64,000 nt of DNA. Source: Kaistia soli DSM 19436 (GTDB lineage: Bacteria > Pseudomonadota > Alphaproteobacteria > Rhizobiales > Kaistiaceae). The notes beneath the pieces were generated by a model, which saw only the letters and a list, made by a program, of their open reading frames with translations, was not told where the DNA came from and did not search any database. The position numbers were made by a program, and so were the translations under genes. How positions within the stretch are numbered: position 1 is the stretch's first letter; every line of letters begins with the position of its first letter. The stretch spans positions 1,716,615 through 1,780,614 of the forward strand of contig NZ_FQUP01000001.1 in the NCBI RefSeq assembly GCF_900129325.1, written 5' to 3'. This document shows, in pieces, positions 1 to 9,500 of this stretch.

Positions 1-442
1 GCGGCAGAGCCGGGACTCGCCTTGTCCCTGGCTGGGCGAGACGGGATATCGTGCCGATGGCCAGCAGGTCAGAAGGCTCGCGAGACGAGATCAGAACGGT
101 TGGCTATATCCCTGTCGATGGTTTGGGATGGCCTCTGGAACAGAGGTGATGTGTTTTGCGCCCGCGGCGGGCGACGTGGGGACGATGCCGCCTAAGTGAC
201 TTGGTCCGTCCGGTCACTTGTGACAACTGAGCTGACCGCCAGCATCCCGAGGGATGATGTTGGAGATTGCGCGGACCTGGGACAGGGGAGGATTTGCACA
301 GTGGTGTCGTATAGACGGGGTCGGATAACCTGTTCGAGTCGGAAAGCCTTATCTGGAGCTTCGGGCCCCGCCGAATCATTGTCCGCCGCATGGCAGGACC
401 ATTCGCCCTTGTCAGCGCTCTCCTCCGCGGGACGCCGCTAGC
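1..442. other. Left-edge region, no confident gene
   Basis: No gene can be supported here. All three forward frames are open from the window edge, to about 147, 195 and 198, so the 3' end of an upstream rightward gene may lie in the first 150-200 bases. None of the three translations shows a motif I recognise. The rest is probably the leader of the aminotransferase gene at 443. A long reverse-strand frame across this stretch continues antisense through the aminotransferase and is not credible. Confidence 0.3.
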
Positions 443-1567
443 ATGTCGTCCGCCGCAAAGCTGCTTACGGTAACGCGTCCATCGTTGCCGCCCTTCGACG
501 ATATGGTTGGCTTGCTCCGCGAGATTTGGGACAGCGGAATCCTGACCAATGGCGGCCCGTTCCATGAGCGTCTGGAGGCGGCGCTCGGCGAATATCTCGG
601 CGTCCAGCATGTCTCGCTGTTCAGCAATGGCACGATCGGCCTGATTACTGCGTTGCAGGCGCTCGAGGTCGAGGGCGAGGTCATCACGACGCCCTTTTCC
701 TTTGTCGCGACTGCACATGCGCTGCTTTGGAAGCGCCTCACGCCGCGCTTTGTCGACATTGATCCGCGTACGATGAATCTGGACCCCGAACGGATCCGGG
801 CGGCCATCACGCCTTCGACCGCCGCGATCATGCCTGTCCACTGCTACGGACGGCCGTGCGATGTCGACGCCATCGAGTCCATTGCGCGCGAATATGGGCT
901 GAAGGTGATCTATGACGCCGCTCATGCCTTCGGAGTGCGTTTGTCGGACGACAACCTCTTCGCTCACGGCGATCTGTCTGTCCTCAGCTTCCACGCCACC
1001 AAGGTGTTCAACACGTTCGAGGGCGGCGCCATCATCTCTCCCGACGCCGCTATGAAGCGGAGGGTCGATCAGCTCAAGAATTTCGGATTTGTCGACGATG
1101 TCACCGTGGTTGCGGCGGGCATCAACGGCAAGATGAATGAGTTCAGTTCCGCGCTGGGCCTGCTGCAGCTGCGCGATATCGATGCGATGATCGCGCGACG
1201 TGGCGAAATCGACGCCTACTACAGGGATCGCCTTAATGGGGTACCCGGCATCGAACTGACGGGGGCGGGCAATGCGGCGCGACCCAACCATTCCTACTTC
1301 CCGATCCTGGTCGGCCCGGAATTTCCACTGACGCGCGATGAGCTTTATCAGCGTCTGCGGGCCAATGGGGTGTTCGCACGCCGCTATTTCTACCCTTTGA
1401 TCAGCACGTTCGGCATGTACAACGAGCTTCCTTCGGCGGCCCAATCCAACCTGCCCGAAGCGACGCGCATCGCCTCGCAAGTGATCTGCCTGCCGATCTA
1501 TCCGATGCTGGAAGAGCACGAGATCGACCGCGTCATTGCCGTGATCACCGAGGCCTCGCTATCGTGA
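443..1567 (+). CDS. DegT/DnrJ/EryC1/StrS family sugar aminotransferase
   Basis: A 374-residue PLP-dependent aminotransferase of the family that transaminates nucleotide-linked keto sugars. The N-terminal part has the family pattern GILTNGGPFHERLEAALGEY, then SNGTIGL for phosphate binding and DAAHAFG with the PLP-contacting Asp. The Schiff-base lysine is in SFHATKVFNTFEGG, where the common H-K pair is replaced by T-K. Length is normal for the family. With rmlA and rmlB in the same locus making dTDP-4-keto-6-deoxyglucose, it could make a 3-amino or 4-amino dideoxysugar like those made by FdtB or VioA; that assignment is inference. No strong ribosome site precedes the ATG. Confidence 0.9.
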   Translation: MSSAAKLLTVTRPSLPPFDDMVGLLREIWDSGILTNGGPFHERLEAALGEYLGVQHVSLFSNGTIGLITALQALEVEGEVITTPFSFVATAHALLWKRLTPRFVDIDPRTMNLDPERIRAAITPSTAAIMPVHCYGRPCDVDAIESIAREYGLKVIYDAAHAFGVRLSDDNLFAHGDLSVLSFHATKVFNTFEGGAIISPDAAMKRRVDQLKNFGFVDDVTVVAAGINGKMNEFSSALGLLQLRDIDAMIARRGEIDAYYRDRLNGVPGIELTGAGNAARPNHSYFPILVGPEFPLTRDELYQRLRANGVFARRYFYPLISTFGMYNELPSAAQSNLPEATRIASQVICLPIYPMLEEHEIDRVIAVITEASLS

Positions 1568-1672
1568 GACCGATGACGGGCCTGGCTCAGACCAGCACGG
1601 CAAGCGACGTCGCAATGGCTTCTGCGAGCGTCGGGAGCGTCCGAACCCGAAAATGACGAATTGACATCCCGG

Positions 1673-2572
1673 ATGCCCGCATATCGTTCGAAGGCGTATG
1701 TCGACAGTCTCTCCGAATTCGGCGAGGCGGCGGCGCTGCCCGGCAGTGGCGGCTGGTTCCTTCGCAGGTCGATCGCAGGCCACGATCTCCATGACGGCAT
1801 GACCTATCCCATCCTCGCCTGCGAAGATTGGTCGGCGCTCGCGGATGACATCGAAGGGTGGCGCGGCAGGCTTGTTAGTTTTGCGACTGTTCCCGATCCC
1901 TTGGGACAGTATGCGATGGCAGATCTCGAGCGGGCCTTCCCAGATCGTCTCGTGCCTTTCAAGCATCACCATGTTGCCGACCTATCTTTTCCGACCGATC
2001 GGATCGTCTCGTCCCATCACGCTCGTCAGGTCGGCAAGGCCTTCCGGAAGGGTGTCGAGGTGGAGGCCTATTCGGATCCTCGCGTCATGCTCGATATTTG
2101 GCTCGGCCTGTTCGACCATGCGATCGAGAAGTTCGATATTGGCGGCATTCGGAAGTTCTCCCGCTTTGCTTTCGAGCGCCAGCTGGCCCTTCCGGGAGCC
2201 ATCATGTCAGTCGCCCGGCAAAATGGAACGCCTGTCGCGGCGCATTTTCTACTGGTTGGGGATGGCGTCGTGTATGCCCATGCCGCCGCTGCCAGCCCCG
2301 CGGCCTACAAGCTTGGCGCTGCCTATGCTCTTTACTACCACGACCTCAAGTATTTCGCGGACAAGGCCCAATGGATAGATTGGGGCGGCGAACCGGGGAT
2401 GGCGCAGGAAGGGAATCTCAGTTCGTTCAAAGCGGGCTGGTCGACGGGTATCCGCCAATCCTATTTCTGCGGCCGCATCCTGGATCGAGAGCGTTATGCG
2501 GCTCTCGCCAGCGCGTCGGGAACGCCGGCCACGTCCTATTTTCCAGCTTACCGAGTGGGAGAGTTTGACTAG
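1673..2572 (+). CDS. GNAT/FemAB-like acyltransferase
   Basis: A protein of about 299 residues that resembles the double-GNAT (FemAB or BioF2-like) acyltransferases of polysaccharide and exosortase loci. The C-terminal half has the typical run VARQNGTPVAAHFLLV, then YKLGAAYALYYHDLKYF, then a W-I-D-W-G-G segment and NLSSFKAGW, which in this superfamily ends the acyl-CoA fold. The frame opens at TTG 1661 but ATG 1673 is preferred. It lies 105 bases after the aminotransferase on the same strand, so N-acylation of the amino sugar made by that enzyme is a reasonable hypothesis. The substrate cannot be read from sequence. Confidence 0.7.
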   Translation: MPAYRSKAYVDSLSEFGEAAALPGSGGWFLRRSIAGHDLHDGMTYPILACEDWSALADDIEGWRGRLVSFATVPDPLGQYAMADLERAFPDRLVPFKHHHVADLSFPTDRIVSSHHARQVGKAFRKGVEVEAYSDPRVMLDIWLGLFDHAIEKFDIGGIRKFSRFAFERQLALPGAIMSVARQNGTPVAAHFLLVGDGVVYAHAAAASPAAYKLGAAYALYYHDLKYFADKAQWIDWGGEPGMAQEGNLSSFKAGWSTGIRQSYFCGRILDRERYAALASASGTPATSYFPAYRVGEFD

Positions 2573-2803
2573 GACCCCAGTTGGGTTCCCTCGTTCGGGG
2601 TGGGGCCTTCCGCTGCGAAAGCTGGATGACAAGGAATGCCGCCGGTCGGCGCGACGGGAGACGTGCGGTGCAGGCAACGGCGTGAACGAGGGGATTGCGC
2701 CGCCGGATTTCTTGAGCGGTCGTCGCTCCGACGGTACGATCTTCTAGGACGATCTATAACGCCAAGGTTCTGTATTGGCAGGGCTGGTGGCTGGGAGGTA
2801 TCT

Positions 2804-3523
2804 GTGGATTTCAAGAAATATTGGTCTGTCTTTCCTACGCAGTTTGTCGAAACCGATTTCGCCAAGCAGGTTCAGTATACGATTAAGGGCGAGCCGATCG
2901 GCAAATCCTACATCGACGATATTGCCGCCAGCATCGTCGAGAACCTGGCGATCAGCCCCGAAGATCGGGTGCTCGACCTGTGTTGCGGGAACGGCATGTT
3001 CACGATCGAGCTCGCCGAAAAATGCAAGCACATCGTCGGCGTAGATTTCTCGGACTCATTGGTGAATGTCGGGAAAAAGCATAATATCCGCGATAATGTC
3101 CAGTATATTGAAAGTGACGCAGTCGAATATATACGTGAATTCGCCGCGTCGGGGCAGACGTACGACAAGATTCTCGTCAATGGCGCCTTCCAGTATTTCA
3201 ACAAACAGCAGGGACGGGCGCTTATCGAAGGCATGGCGCAGGCTCTTGAGCCAGGGGGCAGAATCCTTCTCTGCGGCGTCCCCGATGCCCGCCGAAAGTC
3301 CGGGCTTTACGATACGCCATCCAAGATGCTGCGACACTACTGGCGAATGCTGGTCGGCCGGGAACGGATTGGCGTGTGGTGGACCGAGAAGTCCATCCGG
3401 TCCATCAGCGAGCAGTCAAAGCTCAACTGCGTTTTCAAGGACAGTCGAGGCCAGACGAGCTCCCCCTACCGCTTTGATGCGATTCTGACGGGGAAGGCTC
3501 TGGCAAATCGGACAAGCAGCTGA
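2804..3523 (+). CDS. SAM-dependent class I methyltransferase
   Basis: A 239-residue Rossmann methyltransferase. Motif I is VLDLCCGNGMFT, followed by the acidic end of strand 2 in HIVGVDFS, motif II-like YDKILVNGAFQYF and the post-III motif LEPGGRILLCGVPD. The start is set by a clear ribosome site, GGGAGG at 2793-2798, five bases before GTG 2804. The longer frame from 2636 adds a Cys/Arg-rich extension with no family likeness and is rejected. Codons are visibly more AT-rich than in the core genes, as often seen in polysaccharide loci. It probably methylates a sugar or lipid-linked glycan; the target is unknown. Confidence 0.85.
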   Translation: MDFKKYWSVFPTQFVETDFAKQVQYTIKGEPIGKSYIDDIAASIVENLAISPEDRVLDLCCGNGMFTIELAEKCKHIVGVDFSDSLVNVGKKHNIRDNVQYIESDAVEYIREFAASGQTYDKILVNGAFQYFNKQQGRALIEGMAQALEPGGRILLCGVPDARRKSGLYDTPSKMLRHYWRMLVGRERIGVWWTEKSIRSISEQSKLNCVFKDSRGQTSSPYRFDAILTGKALANRTSS

Positions 3524-3646
3524 TCCTGCCACGCCAAGTGGCTGCGCGGGCCCCGAGCGGCTTTTGAGTCGGCACTTTTCATGCGCCGCGGACTAGCGGC
3601 AAGGTGGCTCCGCCGGCCCGCGCACCGATTTCGGCTGGTTTTGTTC

Positions 3647-5266
3647 CTAAATCCACTGCAGGTGGACGATGAACGCAACCAGCCCGGCGATCACCAGGCC
3701 GAGGCCGATGGCAATTCGCTTTTCGCGGCGGCGTATCCGACGGACGCGAGTCGTTGAAGCGTGCACCGCCGCTTGAAGGTCCTGACCACGGGCCTCGGCA
3801 AGTTCTGCCTGAGTTTCTGCGAACTCGGTCTTGCGGTGCGCGGTCTCGAGCGCGTCTTGCAATTGTCGTCCATGGGCCTCTGCGGCGTGGGCCCGAGCTT
3901 CTGATCGGCGAAGCTTTTCGATCGCCTCCGAATGCCTGGCCATGAGATCGGCATGCCTGGCCGTGAGATCGGCATGCCTGGCCATGACATCGGCAATGGC
4001 CGCCTGGGAACTGGCCATCTGGGTTGCGAGGTTGCCCGCGTGACGCCACGCCTCGTCCCGCCCGGCCTCCGCCGTATGCAGTTGGCTTGCCACGACGTCG
4101 ACACGCCATTGGGCCTCAGAGCGCTTCGCTTCCGCTTCGTTGATGCGCGTTTGCATCTCAATAAGGCGAATCCGGGTCGCTTTTACTGAAGCCGCAGCCT
4201 GCGGTGAGCTCAGCTCCGCGTCGCCGGACGCGGCCGTCTGCTCTTCGGTCGGCTCTTTCAGAACGGTCGAGAGCACGTGTCGGGCGGTGTCACGCCGACT
4301 TTTTTCGAATAGAGCAGCATAGCTGGGACCGAGATGCGCCTCGATCTCGATCTGCATGCACAGCCCCAGCAGGATTTGCTCTGATAGCGGCCGTGTCGCC
4401 CAATAGGATTCCCCATGGATGCGATAGCGGGCCACGAGTCCGTCGATGTGATCGATGAAACCGGACCTCGCCGCCAGCAAATAAAGGGGCCAGTCGCCGG
4501 CCGGCATGTCCCTGACCCAATCGGGCACCTCCGGCAGCGCCGAGTGCCGTATCATGACTGAGCAGGTTCCGAGGAAATTACCCGTGGTCAGATCGGCGAT
4601 CGTTCCTCGATGCCCGAGTCCTTTCATGACGCGGATGACCTCACCGTCATCGGTGACGCGCTCGACGTCGTGATAGGTGATCGCGCTATCTGGATGCGCC
4701 TCCATGAAGTCGAATTGCGCCTGCAGCTTGTCCGGCGAGACCCAGTAGTCGTCACCGTCCAGAAGAGTGATATAGCGCCCGCGCGCGGCTCGCATCGCAC
4801 GTAGGACCACCTCGATGCTGCGCAGATTGTCCTCGGAGCGCATGAGGCGGATGCGGCCGGGATCACGCTCCACGTAACTCTTGACGATCTCCCCGGTGCT
4901 GTCCGTCGACCTGTCTTCTGAGATGATGACTTCGAACGGAAAGTCGGTCTGCTGCGACAGGACGCTATCCAGAGCCTGCTCGATGTAGCGCTCGTGATTA
5001 TATGTCACGATGATTGCGGAAATGGCGGGCTCGACGGCGTCGATCGTCTTGACAGTCGGTACCTCTGCGCCGGCTTCGTCGCCGCGGCTTACTGCTGCAA
5101 TCCTGCTCTCCGCACCATCATTCTCGACCAGTTCGTCGATTTCAGCCGCATCGCTCCCGGTTTCTGATGTCACGTTCTCTTCCATCCCAGCATCAACCGC
5201 CTCGATCCTCCGACCCCGCCAGTCACATAGAGCACTTCGCAATCGAAGGGAATCCTGTGAGACCAT
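3647..5266 (-). CDS. Family 2 glycosyltransferase with coiled coil and C-terminal membrane anchor
   Basis: Up to 539 residues. After an acidic 75-residue leader comes a GT-A domain (about 80-330) with SAIIVTYNHERYI, the nucleotide-sugar strand EVIISEDRSTDSTGEI and the metal motif LLDGDDYW. Residues about 350-505 are a charged, Ala-rich predicted coiled coil with three exact heptads of the type ARHADLM. A single hydrophobic helix, IAIGLGLVIAGLVAFIVHL, ends the protein, so it should be tail-anchored with the catalytic head in the cytoplasm. ATG 5185 is an alternative start that would remove 27 poorly conserved residues. Domain layout suggests a spacer or oligomerising stalk between membrane and catalytic head; the donor and acceptor are unknown. 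Confidence 0.85.
   Translation of the reverse strand: MVSQDSLRLRSALCDWRGRRIEAVDAGMEENVTSETGSDAAEIDELVENDGAESRIAAVSRGDEAGAEVPTVKTIDAVEPAISAIIVTYNHERYIEQALDSVLSQQTDFPFEVIISEDRSTDSTGEIVKSYVERDPGRIRLMRSEDNLRSIEVVLRAMRAARGRYITLLDGDDYWVSPDKLQAQFDFMEAHPDSAITYHDVERVTDDGEVIRVMKGLGHRGTIADLTTGNFLGTCSVMIRHSALPEVPDWVRDMPAGDWPLYLLAARSGFIDHIDGLVARYRIHGESYWATRPLSEQILLGLCMQIEIEAHLGPSYAALFEKSRRDTARHVLSTVLKEPTEEQTAASGDAELSSPQAAASVKATRIRLIEMQTRINEAEAKRSEAQWRVDVVASQLHTAEAGRDEAWRHAGNLATQMASSQAAIADVMARHADLTARHADLMARHSEAIEKLRRSEARAHAAEAHGRQLQDALETAHRKTEFAETQAELAEARGQDLQAAVHASTTRVRRIRRREKRIAIGLGLVIAGLVAFIVHLQWI
3932..3994. repeat. Three tandem 21-bp repeats inside the coiled-coil coding region
   Basis: Units 3932-3952, 3953-3973 and 3974-3994 differ by only one base each. 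21 bp is seven codons, so each unit encodes one heptad (A-R-H-A-D-L plus T or M on the reverse strand). The array therefore lengthens the coiled coil by whole heptads without a frame shift. Confidence 0.95.
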
Positions 5267-5457
5267 GTGCTTTCAACTTGATGTCCTTGCTTTTGACGCC
5301 CTTGCTCTAGAAACTTGGGGCTGCGGTACACATTCCCGTTGCGAGAAATTCTGCGCGTCGCTGATGCGTTGTTTGCAGCAGTTGAAATGGCCTGCGGCCT
5401 CGCGGCTTGGCGTGTTGATCAATTCCCGATATGAGGCAGCGGCGGCGCAAAGGACGA

Positions 5458-5474
5458 GACCGTCAAATACGGTC
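5458..5474. promoter_or_regulatory. Inverted repeat upstream of the epimerase gene
   Basis: GACCGT-CAAAT-ACGGTC is a perfect 6-bp inverted repeat 31 bases before the epimerase start. It lies in the 238-base divergent gap between the glycosyltransferase (leftward) and the epimerase (rightward), a gap that is clearly richer in A and T. It could be an operator; no cognate regulator is coded nearby. Confidence 0.35.
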
Positions 5475-5504
5475 GGTCCGCCTCGAACGGAGTAGGGTTT
5501 CCGG

Positions 5505-6455
5505 ATGCGGTGTTTGGTTCTGGGCGGAGACGGGTTTCTCGGATCGCATCTGGTGGAGAGCCTTGCCGCCGCCGGTCACGCTGTGCGGAGTTTTCGTCGG
5601 TCATCTGCGGCCGGCCATTCTCCACTCACGAGTCTCCACGGGAACCCGCCCGGTACGATTGAGATTTTCAGTGGCGACTTCCTGTCGAAGGACGATCTGA
5701 AACGGGCGCTCGAAGATGTCGACGTCTGCTATCACCTCATCTCGACGACGATCGCCAGCACCTCCAATGCGGATCCGACGTTCGACGTCGGAACCAACGT
5801 GCTGGGCACGCTGCGCCTCCTCGAAACGGCGGTAGCGGCCGGTACCAAGAGAATCGTGTTCGCTTCGTCCGGCGGCACGGTCTACGGCGTCCCACGTTCG
5901 GTTCCGATCACCGAAGACCATCCCACGGATCCCATCTCGTCCTACGGCATCACCAAGCTCGCCATCGAGAAGTACCTCCATCTCTATCATTCTCTGCACG
6001 GGCTTGATTATGTCGTGCTGCGTCTCGCCAATCCCTATGGCGAGAGGCAGCGGCTGCTAGCCCAGCAAGGGGCCGTCGCGGTGTTTCTTGGGCGTGTGTT
6101 ACGGGGCGAGGAGATCGTTATCTGGGGCGACGGAGAGGCCGTCAGAGACTTCGTGTATGTCGGCGATGTTATCGATGCGTTTGTCGCTGCGGCGGAGCCG
6201 CTCAGGACGGACGAGCGCGTGCTGAACATCGGATCGGGGTGCGGCTGCAGCCTCAATATGATCCTCGATGCGATCGAGGCCGTGACAGGCCGGACGACCC
6301 TTCGTCGCTACACGCCCGGCCGGGTCTTCGACGTTCCGGTGAACGTACTCGATATTGCCGCTGCCCGGCGCTCGCTCGGCTGGGCACCACAGGTCGACCT
6401 CAAGGAAGGACTGCGTCGCTTCACAGCCTGGATCGAGCAAAGCGGGACCCTCTGA
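5505..6455 (+). CDS. NAD-dependent sugar epimerase/dehydratase (extended SDR)
   Basis: A 316-residue extended short-chain dehydrogenase of the GalE-like group. The N-terminal NAD motif is GGDGFLGSHL, the active-site segment has FASSGGTVYG with Ser/Thr, and the catalytic pair is Y-x-x-x-K in SSYGITKLAIEKYL. WGDGEAVRDFVYVGDVIDA is the C-terminal sugar-nucleotide binding motif of UDP-hexose 4-epimerases and related dehydratases. It is divergent from the coiled-coil glycosyltransferase and convergent with the giant fused protein. It presumably supplies an activated sugar to this locus; whether it acts on UDP-, dTDP- or GDP-sugar is not determined. Confidence 0.88.
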   Translation: MRCLVLGGDGFLGSHLVESLAAAGHAVRSFRRSSAAGHSPLTSLHGNPPGTIEIFSGDFLSKDDLKRALEDVDVCYHLISTTIASTSNADPTFDVGTNVLGTLRLLETAVAAGTKRIVFASSGGTVYGVPRSVPITEDHPTDPISSYGITKLAIEKYLHLYHSLHGLDYVVLRLANPYGERQRLLAQQGAVAVFLGRVLRGEEIVIWGDGEAVRDFVYVGDVIDAFVAAAEPLRTDERVLNIGSGCGCSLNMILDAIEAVTGRTTLRRYTPGRVFDVPVNVLDIAAARRSLGWAPQVDLKEGLRRFTAWIEQSGTL

Positions 6456-6518
6456 CGACCGGAGCGACGCTCTTGGGGCGCTGCCGGTCTGTTCACCGTC
6501 CCGCCTGCCAACCGAAGT

Positions 6519-9500
6519 TCACCGCCGATACTCGCGAACATAAGTTGTTGCGTAATCGTAGCCGGCTTTCTTCGTTGCAAAGGGCAGCATCCGTTCCAGC
6601 ACATGCAGCAGCGTGCCGTCGATCGGCACGGGCTCCAGCGGATAATCGTCCCATTTCAAGCCGAGATCGAACAATGGCGCGAGCGCGGCCGGCCGCGCCC
6701 AGAACATGGTGCCGATCGGGAAATCGAAGTGATTGCGTAGCTTGATGCCCATCCGGGCGGCAATGTCTTCGGCAATGCCCCGGTTATCGTTCCAATCCCA
6801 GAGATAAGGATCTTCTGCGAATACGAGACCGAGCTGCGGATCGGACTCGAACGCGCGAGCGATCTCATCCATCATCGGGAACTCGCCTCCGACCAGATGC
6901 TCCCACAAGAAGGTTCGCCACACCTCGCCCATGGACGTGGCACTATGAAGGCTACGCTTGCCGTGAAAGTGGCCGATCAGATCATAGGAGAAGATCTTTT
7001 CACGCGGAAACGCGCTGAGGAACGGACCGATATCGCGACCCTGGTTGGGAACAACGATGACGGTCCCGGTTACGTCTAGCGTCGCCAAGGAACGCTCGAG
7101 TTCATCTTGCCGCTCATCGCTGGTGGTCGTGATCAGTAGGTCGCAGCGGGTCCGGCTCCGAGACAATCGCTCGACAAATTCCGGCAGGAGTTCTGGATAG
7201 TGGAAATGGCCATGGACTGCGACCTTCAGACGGCTTGCCGCACGCGCGGTGTCTGCTTGCGGCGTGATGACTTTGTGGCGCCATGGGCCATTTGGAGCGC
7301 CTGAGCGCAGATAGTGAGCCAGCGGATCTTCACCGGTATCCTCCCGGTAGTCAGCATTCTCGGCCGCATAGATGAGAGGGTGGAATCCCTCGACAGGACG
7401 CCGGACGAAGTGGCCGGAAAGCGGCTCACCGCGCGGCACGGCGTTGCGGGACGCTCGCAGATAGTTGCGGAGGGCTTCCTTTTCGCCGAGTTGCACCAAG
7501 GCGCCTGTCTGATAGAGCGTGCTGTTGAAAATTCCGGCGGCCTCGATGGTCTCAAAGTCGAGCCGCGCCTGCCGATGCATTCGCAATGAATGTTGCGCCA
7601 GCTGGTCCAGGGCCCGGACATAGCCTTGCATGTCAAACGTGCTCTCGCCGATCTCGCGCATGGCCGCTGACAGGGTCTTACGCAGCTCGTCATCGGTTGC
7701 GAGATCGATCAGTCTATCTGCGAGCGCCCCCGAGTCGAGATAGGGCACGACCAACTGCCGTGTGTCGGGGCGTTTCAGCAAGATTTCCGCCATACCACTG
7801 GCGTTCTCGAAGCAGAGGACGGGAATCCCCTGCAATGCACAGTCGATGGAGACATTTGGCAGAGGGTCGAGGCGCGACGACAGGACCATGACGTCGGTGC
7901 GGGCGTATAGAGGCTCCATGTCGCTGAACGCGCCAAGGAAGCTGAACCGGTCACCGAGACCGCTCCGTTCCACTTGTGCCTCGATGAAGTCGACATAGGG
8001 CTGATCGTAGGTGTAGGCCTCGCCCGCCCATGCGAACTTGACCTTGAGGTCAGGCCGGCGTCTCGCCACGTCTGCTGCTGCAGCGATGAAGGAATCGACA
8101 CCCTTGCGCATCGAGATCATGCCCATCCCGACGATGAAAAGGGTTCCATCGCGGGGAGGCAGCGCACTCACATCTCCATGCTCGGGGAGATTTGGCCGCT
8201 TGAGAATCTGAGGATTCGGTGCCGGAGCGCCAGTTCCTCCCTCCGGGAGCTCGGAACTACCCTGCGGGAGAATAGCGTAGCGACGCGGCAGAATTTTGCC
8301 GTGATCGGAGAGTGCCGCGTCTGCCACAACCTGCGCCGGAAAGACGATCTGCGAGGCGTGCTCGAAAAGGGCGCTCAGCCGGCCCACGGGACGATAATAG
8401 CTCGAAAATTCGTGGACCAGCGCGACTACCGGAACGCCGTTGCGCTCGAATTCGGGAACGACGCCGCGGGTCTCAACGCTGTTGGCGATCACATATTCGG
8501 GCCTGTAGTGCCTGATCAGCTCTTTCGCCAGCTCATCATATTCGGCCTCGTAGGGCTGAAAGCTGTCGGGGAGTTCCACCGTCACGTCTGCGACTTGCTG
8601 GAATGCCGTCAAGAGGGCTCCCGGCCGCTGGAGAACAACGACGGCGTTATATCGGTTTTGGATGGCGCGCACGATGTTCCAGGCGAGGATCGGGGCGCCG
8701 GTTCGCGAGGCTTCGTGGACCATCACGACCACCGTCGGGCGGCTTGGGTTGACCAATCCCGCGGGGAAACTCATGCGGCTTGTGGCCGGCCCCGCTGAGC
8801 GGCCCTCATTCCGGCCGAACAAAATGTAATGGCTCAGCCGGCGCTCTGCGACGTCGGGGTAGAGGCGTGTGTAGAAGGTGGGATCAAACGCAGCCGAAGG
8901 CGCCAGACCGCTGGCTTCGCCATGCCTTACGTAATGAGCGATCGGCGACATCCCCATCGCATGGGCGTTCGCCGTGCCAGCATAGAAGGACGTATCAAAA
9001 AGGCCGCTGGATTCGATGAGGGCGATATCTCGCTCGTCTTCAGCCCGATTTTGATCCGGACCCGCGAGGAGCGGCGCCTGGAGGCGTGCCATCTCCCACT
9101 CAAGCTGGAAGCGGGCCGGCTTGCGCTTCTGCAGCGAATTCTGAAAGCTGCGAAGATTGCGTTTTGGCAGCAGCGGCTTCAGCAGCAGGATCATGCGCAG
9201 TCCGAAGCGCTGCAGGCCCTGCCGCATCGGATTCCACGGCTTCGAATAGGCGCGTCGCAACTGCCAGGCGAGGTGGTCGCCAGCCGCGGCCATGGTGGTG
9301 ATTTCCCGCCGGGCTTCGCGCGTCGCCTGCTTCTCCCGCCAGAGCTCCTGCTCGATCTCCTCGACCCTGCGGAGCACCAACTGGCGCTCCTGCTCCCGGG
9401 TCTTGAGCACGTCGGCGAGGCGTTCCGCCTTCAAGCGGGCGTTGGCAATCTCCTGCCTCAGATGGTGGGCGGCGCTTATGGGAAGCTGTCGCAAGCCGAT

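Noticed and set aside
104-1519. Long reverse-strand open frame of 471 codons antisense to the aminotransferase
   Set aside because: It mirrors the aminotransferase, has no recognisable domain and is rich in Arg, Asp and His as expected of antisense frames in GC-rich genes.
3932-3994. Tandem repeats as a possible CRISPR array
   Set aside because: Only three adjoining 21-bp units without spacers; each codes one heptad of a coiled coil.
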